Source: an uncultured Oscillospiraceae bacterium (GTDB lineage Bacteria > Bacillota > Clostridia > Oscillospirales > Acutalibacteraceae). Taken from it: DNA of 6,589 bases. Within the stretch, counting starts at the first letter, position 1; each line of letters begins with the position of its first letter. Shown in pieces: positions 1 through 6,289 of the stretch. The position numbers were made by a program, and so were the translations under genes. Below the pieces are notes generated by a model that saw only the letters and a list, made by a program, of their open reading frames with translations, was not told the DNA's origin and ran no database searches. Location: assembly GCA_900548085.1 (NCBI GenBank), contig URJF01000082.1, positions 1 through 6,589 on the forward strand, read 5' to 3'.

Positions 1-41
1 ACTACCAGCACTGCCATTGAGATAAGGAAGTTATTATTCAT
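1..41 (-). CDS. Possible start of another exported or membrane protein (runs off the window)
   Basis: An ATG at 39-41 opens a frame to the window edge that reads MNNNFLISMAVLV, which could be the start of a signal peptide or membrane segment. GAAGGG lies 8 bases upstream (50-55). The gap to the stop of the large gene is only 18 bases, with no terminator, so the two could be cotranscribed. The frame is the same as that of the large gene, separated by TGA codons at 60-62 and 54-56. Only 13 codons are visible, so this is weak; it may be noncoding or a decayed extension of the large protein. Confidence 0.3.
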   Translation of the reverse strand, partial: MNNNFLISMAVLV

Positions 42-59
42 ACAATAAGCCCTTCATAA

Positions 60-3000
60 TCAATCAGAATAAGCAAATATGTCTTCAGAAACATTGTGAA
101 AATTCATATATATTTCGTTATACAGTGTTGAAAGCTGTGTGTCCTTAACTCGCCTAATCATAGCGTAGTCCATAGCATTGACGCAACCGTCCTTGTTCAA
201 ATCGAGTGCCATCATAGGCATATTCAACTCAGCATCTTCGGCTACATTGATAATTTTCTTTCTGTTAAAAGTGCCATTGTCAAGGAGAATATTATACTCA
301 CCTGCTTTTAGATAACACTCAACAGTTCCGTCACTGTCTGTAGTACCGACAAGATCATCGTTGACATAGACCTTTACACCAGCAAGAGATACAGTTCCCT
401 CGTCTGAGTTTTGATTTTCGAGCACGGTAGTTTTTATCACAGTTCTGTAATAGCTTGTTGTGAGTGTTGCGGAATATTCGGGACTTGAGTAACTCTCAAG
501 ACCGCCGCTGACCGCCTTAAACGAGACCTTATGGTTGCCTGCCTTAGACATAACAAAAGTGTCGCCGTCCATCTGCACCCAACCGCTGCCGATATTGTAA
601 TAATAAACTACATCATCACTGCTGTTAGGTGAAGAAAGCTTAAACCTAACAATATTTGAGGTTTCACTACCGACTGTTCCCACAGGGGTAACATAGAGCA
701 CAGGTCTTTCGGCAGCAACTATATTGTCGATAGTGATAACCTTAGTAGTGGTAAGACCGTTATTAGCAGTCATAACGACAACATATTTTCCGTTTTCGCT
801 GACCTCAAATGAGTCAGAATCGGTTATATCCTCACCGTTTACACTAACGGACTTAAGGCCCGAACGACCTATATTGACCTTAAATGAAACCTTATACGGT
901 GAATCGGTTTTTTCTTCTGTTCCTAGTTTATAATTCAATGTAGGAGCGACTGTATCAATCATAACACGATAACTGTCGGAATAATTGCTCTCCACACCTG
1001 CACCGTTCACAGCCTTGAAAATATACGAAGCGTCAACATCGCTGTCAATCGTTATAACAGAGCCTTCCTCTGCGGAGGTCCAGGTCGCACCCTTGTCTGT
1101 GCTGTAATAATAGTGAACTCCGGAAATTGCCTGATTAAGTATAGTCATACTGAACTTAACGCCGTCAGCAGTCCACCTACCGAATGTACCCTCAAAGTCC
1201 ACACGAACAACAGGCTCGGTTTTGTCTATCTTAACCACAAAGTCATCAGCGGTAACGGTTTCGTTATTTGAGTAAGATACCGCCTTAAACTTATACTTCC
1301 ACTGACCTTGAGTCTTAACGGTAATGGTGTCGCCGTCCATCTCTGTCCATTCGCCGCCGTTGACACTGTAATAGTATCTGTATATTCCGGAGAATGCTGA
1401 TGATGAAAGTTTGATTGTAACCTCCTTAGAGGTCCAAGTATCACTTTCATATGTCTCGCCGTCAGCCTCGGAGGTGATAACAATATCTGTAGGAGCCTCT
1501 TTATCAATAACATAGCCGTCATTCAGCTTGCTGTCGGAAACATTACCTGCCTTATCTACTGCTCTCGCTTCGGCATAGCCCTTAAAATTGCTGTCCTGTA
1601 GAGGTTTATTATTATCATCATACACAGCCCAATCAGTCAGCGGTGTACCGTTTTCGCCAACAAAGCGATACTCAATTTTGTCTATTCCTGCAACACCCTC
1701 ATCTTCTGCCTTAACGGTCAGCTGGGTGGTTTTATTAAAGAACAAACCAAAGGACATTTTGTTCACAAATCTTGCAAAATCATTTGTATCCTTATGAGCG
1801 ACCGTAACCTCGGTAACGGTAGGCTTTTGGGTATCAATATTGTCTATAGTAATCGTCTGCTCACTTTCGAGCAAACTGTTGGAAACAATCTTGACTGTAT
1901 ACTTGCCGTTCTTTGTGACGGAAAATTCCGATTGATTGTCCAGAGGTTCATCATTGAGATAAACTGTTTTTATGCCTGATATGCCTACTGTACAATCACT
2001 GATTTTAACTGCATAGGACTTATTGGTAAGCTCGGTTACATCTTGAGTGAGCGTAAACTGTGGAACAGTTTTGTCTATCTTTACGGAATATGGCTCGGTG
2101 GCATCGCTCTCAATACCGGCACTGTTCACCGACTTAAATGTATAGACAGAATTTGTATCGGCAGAAACGGTCAGTGTGTCTCCGTCAATTTCTTTCCACA
2201 CGTCGCCGTCAATATTATAATAATACACTACTGACTCCAGCTTATTGGTGCTGTCCAAAGTAAAAGTGACATCTTTACTTGTCCAAGATCCGTCGTAGTT
2301 CGCAGTATCTACGGATACAACAGGTTTTCCGTAAATAATTATAGGAAATTCTGCCTCGGCAGTTCTGTCGTAGTGCTTATATGTTACCTTGACTTTTTGC
2401 TCCACATTATATTTGGAGTAATCAATTTGAGAATCGTCAATCGTGTAATCAAATACTTCTTCACGGGGTGCATTGCTGTAATTTGCATACACCTTCAGTC
2501 CACTCAAGTCGAGCTTGCTTGCGCCCTCAATATATGCATACTGCGGCGGTGTAATGTCAATAGACTCCACTGCCTTAGAATTAACCTTGACCGGAAATAC
2601 AGCACGGAACTGCTTGCCTGCTCTGACAAGAGTTACAATTACATATTGCTCTTTGTCAATCAGAGTCGGGTCAAATCCGCTTACCTCATAATCATCAACA
2701 TCAACGCTGATAAGAGAGTCGCCGTATATATCCGCATCGGGATAGTATTCTTCAAGTTTTGAGCGATCATATATTGCAGAAACTTTCATTCCTGTCAAAT
2801 CGAGTTCTGTGTCACCCTCAACATACTCATATTTTTCGGGGACAGTTACAGCTATATTATTAGGCTGAATTTCTACAACCTCAATCTCTTTTGAACTTTC
2901 GGCATAAGAGCCGTCAACAGAGGTGTTGCCCTCTCGTCCGAACAGCCATAATGTTGTCTTACCGGCAGACTTACCGTAGACCTTACCGCTAGAATCCACG

Positions 3001-4985
3001 GTAGCATAGGTGTTTTCAGTGTTGCCTGAGGTGCTGTTCCAACTTGAATTCCACGGGCGGCTGCCGTCATCGGTTGTGAGGCCCCAATGTACATTTTTTA
3101 CGCTAATTCTTGACGGTGAAAAAATAGAGGTATATGTTCGTGGAAAATCTTTTACAACATAGTCATTGCCTGTAATTGATGCACCAACAAGATTATTTAC
3201 AGATGCGCCCCGTACATTGAATGTAATAGATGCAGACACGCCACCTATAATCGCTGTAATAGTAACGGATTTTGAATTATAAATAGTCAATCCACCGGAG
3301 TCGAGACCGAGCACCTTTCCGTTTTCGTCAACAGATGCTATTGACGAATCAGAACTGTGCCATACCACATTTTTAAGCAAATCCGGATCGTAGTCGGCAG
3401 GCAGAATATTCTTTATATCAATCTGGGCGGTCTTGCCTTCTTCGAGGAAAGAGTCACGGCTGCCTGTCAAAATATTTGTGGTAAATCCGTTACCTTTTTC
3501 GAGAGTAAAACTGGTTATAGGCACACCCGATGACACAGTTTTTTCTGCCTCAATGCTCGTACCGTTATATGTAACTTTAACATATATTTTAATTATTCCG
3601 ACACCTGTCGCAACGAGATTACCGTTCGTATCAATAGTCGCAAATCCGTTATTGGCAGGGGTATCGGCTGTGGCAAGCACAAGCTCATTTGTCTGAGAAT
3701 CATAAATTCCCCACTGCCGCTGAACGCCTGTATTAGTGTTAAGTCTTACAGGGGTTATATCGGCAGTATACTTATTTGTTTCATTAAGGGCAATATTTTC
3801 ATAACCGTTGATTTCAACGCTGTTGATTGTGTCGCCGATAATATTCCTGTTAATTTTTAGCGAAGCCGTTTTTGAAACGCCGTCAATAGTTGCCGTGATT
3901 GTGACGGTTTTTGATAACTGCAAACCCTGACCTGCGTCAAGAGCAGTAACTGTTCCGTCTTGAGTGATAACGGCGGCTGAAGTATCCGAACATTCCCACT
4001 TTACATCACCTGTGTACGCACCGGCAGGAGAAACATTTTCGATAGTAAGTTGAGTGGTTTCGCCCTCTTTTATATCAAGAGTTCCGCCGATTGCAAAGTC
4101 GGTAACAGGAAGTTCTTCACGAGAAACGACCTTAAATTCAACGGTATCTGTAACCGCAGAATAAAGAGCGTTGTCGGGATTTGCACGAATATAAACAGTA
4201 CCCGGAGAAGTAAAGGTTACAAGACCGTCGGAGGTAATTGTTGCGTGCTTCTTTGATTCGGTATCAAGAGCCTTGCCGACGCTCCATTTAACGCTTTGCT
4301 TAAGTCGAACGGGAGTTACTGCACCGTACATTTGCACCTGCTTGCCGACAGCAACGGTTTTTGGAACGGTCTTTTTGTTTGTAATATGTACACCCGTAGG
4401 CCATATATTACCTGCCAAGCTTTGGTCAACCACAACCTCTGCCTTATCGGAAGCAAGAACTTTTCCGCTCCCGTTGACAAGCCGAGCCGTGATTGTGATT
4501 GTCATATTATTCAGCATTTTTTCAAGAGCTTCACCCATAGTTTGGTTAATGCCCTTTACAATCGCAACAATCAAGTCAGTATTGAGGTTACTGTCGTTAA
4601 GGTCGATACCCGCATTTGCAAAAGCCTTTTCAATAGCGTCTGCGGTTGCATTACCGATGAGCGGAGTTGGGCGAACCTCATTATCAAGCCAATATTTGAT
4701 GACGGCAGCTTTTGAGTAATCGTACGCAGTTACCTTGCCTGTTTCGTCAACATCCGCAAGTAAAGGCATATTGCTTTCCCACTCAACGGTTGAGCCTGTC
4801 GGGAATTCCGACTCCGAATGAGCCACAAACTGTGCAGAATCATATTCGGTGATGTGCAAAGTTTCAGTAAGTTCGGCATCGTTATAATAAATGGTGATAC
4901 TTTCTGCTGCATTAGTCGCTATAGTCGGCAAAGTAACAGAAAACACGAGAGAAATACTTAATAATATGCTTATAAATTTTTTCAT
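60..4985 (-). CDS. Very large secreted multi-domain Ig-like protein with a C-terminal dockerin-like EF-hand
   Basis: This 1641-residue protein has no recognisable enzymatic domain. The start at 4985 is chosen over an upstream in-frame ATG at 5033 because it has a good ribosome binding site, begins with a signal peptide, and the upstream ATG coincides with the predicted transcription start. Order of parts: signal peptide, about 1-26, cleavage near TNA/AES; an N-terminal Ig-like (Big_2-type) domain, 28-187, interrupted by a helical segment at about 104-160; five further Big_2-like domains, 197-705; two Big_3-like domains, 711-802 and 807-885; seven beta-sandwich modules joined by IDK/IDN...P linkers, 888-1508; a carboxypeptidase-regulatory-like or SdrD-B-like domain, 1512-1592; a dockerin-type calcium loop, 1595-1606; and a short tail to 1641. 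There are only four cysteines. No LPXTG motif, SLH domain or C-terminal transmembrane helix is seen, so attachment may depend on the C-terminus or the protein may be released. Inferred roles are adhesion, cell-surface structure or scaffold. Its own promoter and the upstream terminator suggest expression independent of tsf. Confidence 0.93.
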   Translation of the reverse strand: MKKFISILLSISLVFSVTLPTIATNAAESITIYYNDAELTETLHITEYDSAQFVAHSESEFPTGSTVEWESNMPLLADVDETGKVTAYDYSKAAVIKYWLDNEVRPTPLIGNATADAIEKAFANAGIDLNDSNLNTDLIVAIVKGINQTMGEALEKMLNNMTITITARLVNGSGKVLASDKAEVVVDQSLAGNIWPTGVHITNKKTVPKTVAVGKQVQMYGAVTPVRLKQSVKWSVGKALDTESKKHATITSDGLVTFTSPGTVYIRANPDNALYSAVTDTVEFKVVSREELPVTDFAIGGTLDIKEGETTQLTIENVSPAGAYTGDVKWECSDTSAAVITQDGTVTALDAGQGLQLSKTVTITATIDGVSKTASLKINRNIIGDTINSVEINGYENIALNETNKYTADITPVRLNTNTGVQRQWGIYDSQTNELVLATADTPANNGFATIDTNGNLVATGVGIIKIYVKVTYNGTSIEAEKTVSSGVPITSFTLEKGNGFTTNILTGSRDSFLEEGKTAQIDIKNILPADYDPDLLKNVVWHSSDSSIASVDENGKVLGLDSGGLTIYNSKSVTITAIIGGVSASITFNVRGASVNNLVGASITGNDYVVKDFPRTYTSIFSPSRISVKNVHWGLTTDDGSRPWNSSWNSTSGNTENTYATVDSSGKVYGKSAGKTTLWLFGREGNTSVDGSYAESSKEIEVVEIQPNNIAVTVPEKYEYVEGDTELDLTGMKVSAIYDRSKLEEYYPDADIYGDSLISVDVDDYEVSGFDPTLIDKEQYVIVTLVRAGKQFRAVFPVKVNSKAVESIDITPPQYAYIEGASKLDLSGLKVYANYSNAPREEVFDYTIDDSQIDYSKYNVEQKVKVTYKHYDRTAEAEFPIIIYGKPVVSVDTANYDGSWTSKDVTFTLDSTNKLESVVYYYNIDGDVWKEIDGDTLTVSADTNSVYTFKSVNSAGIESDATEPYSVKIDKTVPQFTLTQDVTELTNKSYAVKISDCTVGISGIKTVYLNDEPLDNQSEFSVTKNGKYTVKIVSNSLLESEQTITIDNIDTQKPTVTEVTVAHKDTNDFARFVNKMSFGLFFNKTTQLTVKAEDEGVAGIDKIEYRFVGENGTPLTDWAVYDDNNKPLQDSNFKGYAEARAVDKAGNVSDSKLNDGYVIDKEAPTDIVITSEADGETYESDTWTSKEVTIKLSSSAFSGIYRYYYSVNGGEWTEMDGDTITVKTQGQWKYKFKAVSYSNNETVTADDFVVKIDKTEPVVRVDFEGTFGRWTADGVKFSMTILNQAISGVHYYYSTDKGATWTSAEEGSVITIDSDVDASYIFKAVNGAGVESNYSDSYRVMIDTVAPTLNYKLGTEEKTDSPYKVSFKVNIGRSGLKSVSVNGEDITDSDSFEVSENGKYVVVMTANNGLTTTKVITIDNIVAAERPVLYVTPVGTVGSETSNIVRFKLSSPNSSDDVVYYYNIGSGWVQMDGDTFVMSKAGNHKVSFKAVSGGLESYSSPEYSATLTTSYYRTVIKTTVLENQNSDEGTVSLAGVKVYVNDDLVGTTDSDGTVECYLKAGEYNILLDNGTFNRKKIINVAEDAELNMPMMALDLNKDGCVNAMDYAMIRRVKDTQLSTLYNEIYMNFHNVSEDIFAYSD
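168..203 (-). other. Dockerin-type EF-hand calcium loop (single copy)
   Basis: Residues 1595-1606 read DLNKDGCVNAMD, with Asp1595, Asn1597, Asp1599, Asn1603 and Asp1606 at loop positions 1, 3, 5, 9 and 12. This is the dockerin type I calcium loop pattern, followed by a helix-like YAMIRRVKD. A standard dockerin has two such loops about 25-30 residues apart. Only one is seen here, and the protein ends 35 residues later with a tail (LSTLYNEIYMNFHNVSEDIFAYSD) that has no second loop. It may be a half-dockerin or a lone dockerin-like EF-hand; cohesin binding cannot be claimed. Confidence 0.72.
210..452 (-). other. Carboxypeptidase-regulatory-like / SdrD-B-like domain
   Basis: Residues 1512-1592 contain LAGVKVYVNDDLVGTTDSDGTVECYLKAGEYNI, the pattern of a CarboxypepD_reg-like or SdrD-B-like prealbumin-type beta-sandwich (xGVxVxxxxxxxxTDxxGxxxxxLxxGxYxI). 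It precedes the dockerin-like loop directly, a common order in secreted clostridial proteins. The assignment is by motif only. Confidence 0.65.
462..2324 (-). repeat. Array of seven beta-sandwich modules with YYY/W/DGDT motifs
   Basis: Residues 888-1508 are built from about 75-110-residue modules joined by linkers such as IDKTVP, IDKEAP, IDKTEP, IDTVAP and TIDNI. Four modules share YYY followed by a Trp 7-9 residues later, DGDT (or a degraded form), and F-K-A/S-V near the end: YYYNIDGDVW...EIDGDT at 921-937, YYYSVNGGEW...MDGDT at 1204-1220, YYYSTDKGATW at 1292-1302 and YYYNIGSGWVQMDGDT at 1461-1476. Two other modules share a GxSGxKxVxxN...NGKYxVxxxxN...TIDN pattern (1002-1050 and 1373-1421). 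One module (1053-1165) is different, carrying a FGLFFN motif and RAVDKAGNVSD. They resemble Ig-like modules found after catalytic or binding domains in secreted Firmicutes proteins; no ligand can be assigned. Confidence 0.75.
2331..2855 (-). repeat. Two Big_3-like Ig domains
   Basis: Residues 711-802 and 807-885 both follow the Big_3 pattern: Y.Y.EG...LDL(T/S)G(M/L)KV.A.Y at the start (719-738 and 816-835), then a variable strand with the YxVxxxxxxDxxKx type spacing, then a VxVTxxxxxxxAxFPxxV ending (781-800 and 864-884). The second copy is shorter because it lacks the EEYYPDADIYGDSL stretch of the first. They join the Big_2 array to the YYY-module array. Confidence 0.75.
2871..4397 (-). repeat. 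Tandem array of five Big_2-like Ig domains (protein repeat)
   Basis: Five domains of about 85-110 residues lie at about 197-288, 293-380, 386-485, 489-592 and 598-705. Each has the Big_2-type sequence of a conserved Trp (VKWSVG, VKWECSD, RQWGIYD, VVWHSSD, VHWGLTT), a D/TxxGxV turn (ITSDGLV, ITQDGTV, IDTNGNL, VDENGKV, VDSSGKV) and a final alternating beta strand. Repeats are diverged in sequence and are recognisable at protein rather than DNA level. Big_2-type domains typically occur in surface adhesins and as spacers in secreted glycan-active proteins. Confidence 0.85.
4425..4904 (-). other. N-terminal Ig-like domain with a helical insertion
   Basis: Residues 28-187 carry the ends of a Big_2-like fold: VEWESNMPLLADVDETGKVTAYDYSKAAVI near 67-96, then MTITITARLVNGSGKVLASDKAEVVV at 161-186. 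Between them (about 104-160, DNA 4506-4676) lies a segment that reads as amphipathic helices (ADAIEKAFANAGIDL, TDLIVAIVKGINQTMGEALEKMLNN). Such a segment is not normally part of this beta-sandwich. Domain limits are estimates. Confidence 0.6.
4908..4985 (-). other. Sec signal peptide of the large Ig-like protein
   Basis: Residues 1-26 show a basic start (MKK), a hydrophobic core (FISILLSISLVFSVTLPTI) and a small-residue cleavage region (ATNA/AES). This directs export across the membrane. The exact cleavage site is estimated by eye. No lipobox cysteine is present, so it is not a lipoprotein signal. Confidence 0.88.
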
Positions 4986-4991
4986 AAAAAC

Positions 4992-4997
4992 TCTCCT
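4992..4997 (-). promoter_or_regulatory. Ribosome binding site that sets the start of the surface protein gene
   Basis: The minus strand reads AGGAGA, followed after 6 bases (GTTTTT) by the ATG at 4983-4985. This supports a start 16 codons inside the longest open frame. It also places a typical signal peptide (MKKFISILLSISLVFS) directly at the N-terminus. Confidence 0.88.
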
Positions 4998-5035
4998 ATT
5001 TATATTCGTTTTACAAACATCTAATAAGTACATAA

Positions 5036-5064
5036 ATTATACCATATTTCTATTGATTTTACAA
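5036..5064 (-). promoter_or_regulatory. Housekeeping (sigma-A type) promoter for the surface protein gene
   Basis: On the minus strand, TTGTAA (5059-5064) is a 4/6 match to the -35 consensus. It is followed by an exact 17-base spacer and a perfect -10 box TATAAT (5036-5041). A TG at 5043-5044, one base before the -10 box, makes it an extended -10 element. AT-rich DNA lies upstream of the -35 (about 5065-5080), overlapping the T tail of the tsf terminator. The predicted transcription start is near 5028-5030, giving a leader of about 43 bases. The ATG at 5031-5033 lies essentially at or upstream of that start and so is unlikely to be used. This is read from sequence only; no mapping data are available. 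Confidence 0.82.
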
Positions 5065-5079
5065 TAAAAATGAATATAT

Positions 5080-5122
5080 TTTACAAAAAAGAAACCCACT
5101 AAGGCATTATACCTTAGTGGGT
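5080..5122 (-). terminator. Rho-independent terminator after tsf
   Basis: The arms ACCCACTAAGG (5094-5104) and CCTTAGTGGGT (5112-5122) are perfect 11-bp inverted repeats separated by a 7-base loop (5105-5111). Read on the minus strand, the hairpin starts 12 bases after the tsf stop and is followed by TTTCTTTTTTGTAA, the expected T-rich tail. The other side carries AAAAACAA, not a T tract, so the terminator is oriented for tsf. It should separate the rpsB-tsf unit from the large surface protein gene. Confidence 0.92.
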
Positions 5123-5134
5123 AAAAACAACAAA

Positions 5135-6250
5135 TTAGCCGTTGATTTGCTTCGCGATTTCTTCGGCGAAGTTTTCTTCTCTCTTTTCGAGGCCGTCGCC
5201 CTTTTGCATACGAATAAAGCCGGTTGCTTTAATCTCTGTGCCAAGCTCCTTAGCTACTGAATCAACGTAACCTGCAACTGAGCCCTGGAAAAGATCGGAA
5301 CGAACAAAATCCTGCTCCATAAGGCAGATTTCTTTAATCTGCTTTGAGAGTCTGCCCTGTACAAGACCTGTGAAAATCTTGTTTTCTACAATCTCAGCCT
5401 TGTGAGATACAGCAATACCTGCAAGAATCTCAAAAGCTTCCTTAGAAATGAAGTTTACAAAGTTCTTTCTCTGCTTATTGTCGAGACCCTGATAGATAGT
5501 GATGTCCTCATCGCTCCACTTCTTCTCATCGATAGCTTCTTTAATGAGGCTGCTGAGAATAGGCATAGGAAGTGAATCAGGCTTGTTGAGAGCACTGTCA
5601 ATAGTGATTGACTTCATCTTAGCAAGCTCATCGTCAGAGATGTCTGCCTTGCTGAGATAATCAGGATTCATAGCAGCAATCTGCATAGCAACATTCTTAC
5701 CCATAGCGTCAAACTCTGCTGTCTCTGCCTTTGACTCGTCAGCTACATCGAAGCCAACCATAACGCCTACGCTGCCGCCTGCGTGAACATAAGTAGAAAC
5801 AACGCCGTCCATTCTGTCGAAACGACGAACTTTCATATTCTCACCGATAGCAAGAACAAGGTCGTTAAGAGTCTCGGTAACAGTTCTGTCTGTACCGTCA
5901 TATTTTTCTTCCTTAAGAGCTTCTACATCAGCAGGATTTGTAGCAATGATAGTCTTTGCTACGCCCTCAACGAAGTTCATAAACTTTTCGTTCTTAGCTA
6001 CGAAGTCTGTCTCTGAATTTACTTCGAGAACAACGCCCTGCTTCTTAGCCTTATCATAATATGGAAGAACAACGCCTTCTGCAGCAATTCTTGTGGACTT
6101 CTTCTGAGCTGCTGCAAGACCTCTTTCACGAAGAAATTCAATAGCCTTGTCCATATCGCCGTTAGCCTCGACAAGTGCCTTTTTGCACTCCATCATACCA
6201 ACGCCGGTCTTTTCTCTGAGTGCTTTTACATCACTTGCTGAAATTCCCAT
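5135..6250 (-). CDS. tsf: Translation elongation factor Ts (EF-Ts), long form with an inserted segment
   Basis: EF-Ts is the cytosolic nucleotide exchange factor that releases GDP from EF-Tu so that EF-Tu can rebind GTP and aminoacyl-tRNA. Visible parts in order: the N-terminal UBA-like domain (residues 1-50) with LREKTGVGMMECKKAL at 11-26; the core signature TDFVAKNEKF at 81-90, whose Asp82-Phe83 correspond to the E. coli pair that disrupts the EF-Tu magnesium site; HAGGSVGVMVGF at 156-167; VAMQIAAMNP at 187-196; QGRLSKQIKEICLMEQDFV at 298-316; and the C-terminal module GFIRMQKGDGLEKREENFAEE at 344-364. The start is fixed by AAGGAGG eight bases upstream and by the family N-terminus. At 371 residues it is longer than the usual 280-300. 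The excess is about 60 residues (roughly 224-285) within the coiled-coil/dimerisation hairpin, while flanking motifs are intact, so the gene looks functional. It is the last gene of the rpsB-tsf operon and is followed by a strong terminator; pyrH does not follow. Confidence 0.97.
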   Translation of the reverse strand: MGISASDVKALREKTGVGMMECKKALVEANGDMDKAIEFLRERGLAAAQKKSTRIAAEGVVLPYYDKAKKQGVVLEVNSETDFVAKNEKFMNFVEGVAKTIIATNPADVEALKEEKYDGTDRTVTETLNDLVLAIGENMKVRRFDRMDGVVSTYVHAGGSVGVMVGFDVADESKAETAEFDAMGKNVAMQIAAMNPDYLSKADISDDELAKMKSITIDSALNKPDSLPMPILSSLIKEAIDEKKWSDEDITIYQGLDNKQRKNFVNFISKEAFEILAGIAVSHKAEIVENKIFTGLVQGRLSKQIKEICLMEQDFVRSDLFQGSVAGYVDSVAKELGTEIKATGFIRMQKGDGLEKREENFAEEIAKQING

Positions 6251-6258
6251 AATTGTAT

Positions 6259-6265
6259 CCTCCTT
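6259..6265 (-). promoter_or_regulatory. Ribosome binding site of tsf (AAGGAGG)
   Basis: The minus strand reads AAGGAGG, a full Shine-Dalgarno match, with an 8-base spacer to the ATG at 6248-6250. It sits in the 39-base rpsB-tsf gap and settles the tsf start. I see no promoter or hairpin in this gap, so tsf is probably cotranscribed with rpsB. Confidence 0.9.
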
Positions 6266-6289
6266 GAAATAATATCTATTAAAGTAAAA

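Noticed and set aside
1226..1522. Minus-strand open frame of 98 codons in another frame
   Set aside because: It overlaps the large gene in a shifted frame; the in-frame protein here has clear YYY/W/DGDT modules, so this is a shadow and not evidence of a frameshift.
2373..2762. Plus-strand open frame of 129 codons
   Set aside because: It is antisense to the Big_3-like region of the large gene, and its Ile/Cys/Leu-rich composition is what the reverse complement of this region would give.
4273..4719. Plus-strand open frames of 148 and 139 codons over the N-terminal part of the surface gene
   Set aside because: They lie antisense to a well supported coding frame with signal peptide and Ig domains, overlap each other in different frames, lack a convincing ribosome binding site context and show no recognisable domain.
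60..4985. The protein repeats as a CRISPR array or DNA-level tandem repeat
   Set aside because: The repetition is in diverged protein modules of 75-110 residues; no short exact DNA repeats with regular spacers are visible.
60..4985. Cell-wall sorting signal or SLH anchor in the large protein
   Set aside because: No LPXTG-like motif, hydrophobic C-terminal segment or SLH repeat is present; the C-terminus is a dockerin-like loop and a polar tail.
4986..5033. Upstream in-frame ATG at 5031-5033 as the start of the surface protein
   Set aside because: It would add MYLLDVCKTNINRRVF before the signal peptide, has no ribosome binding site and lies only two bases past the predicted -10 box.
5783..6016. 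Plus-strand open frame of 77 codons inside tsf
   Set aside because: It is antisense to a conserved translation factor gene and has no supporting features.
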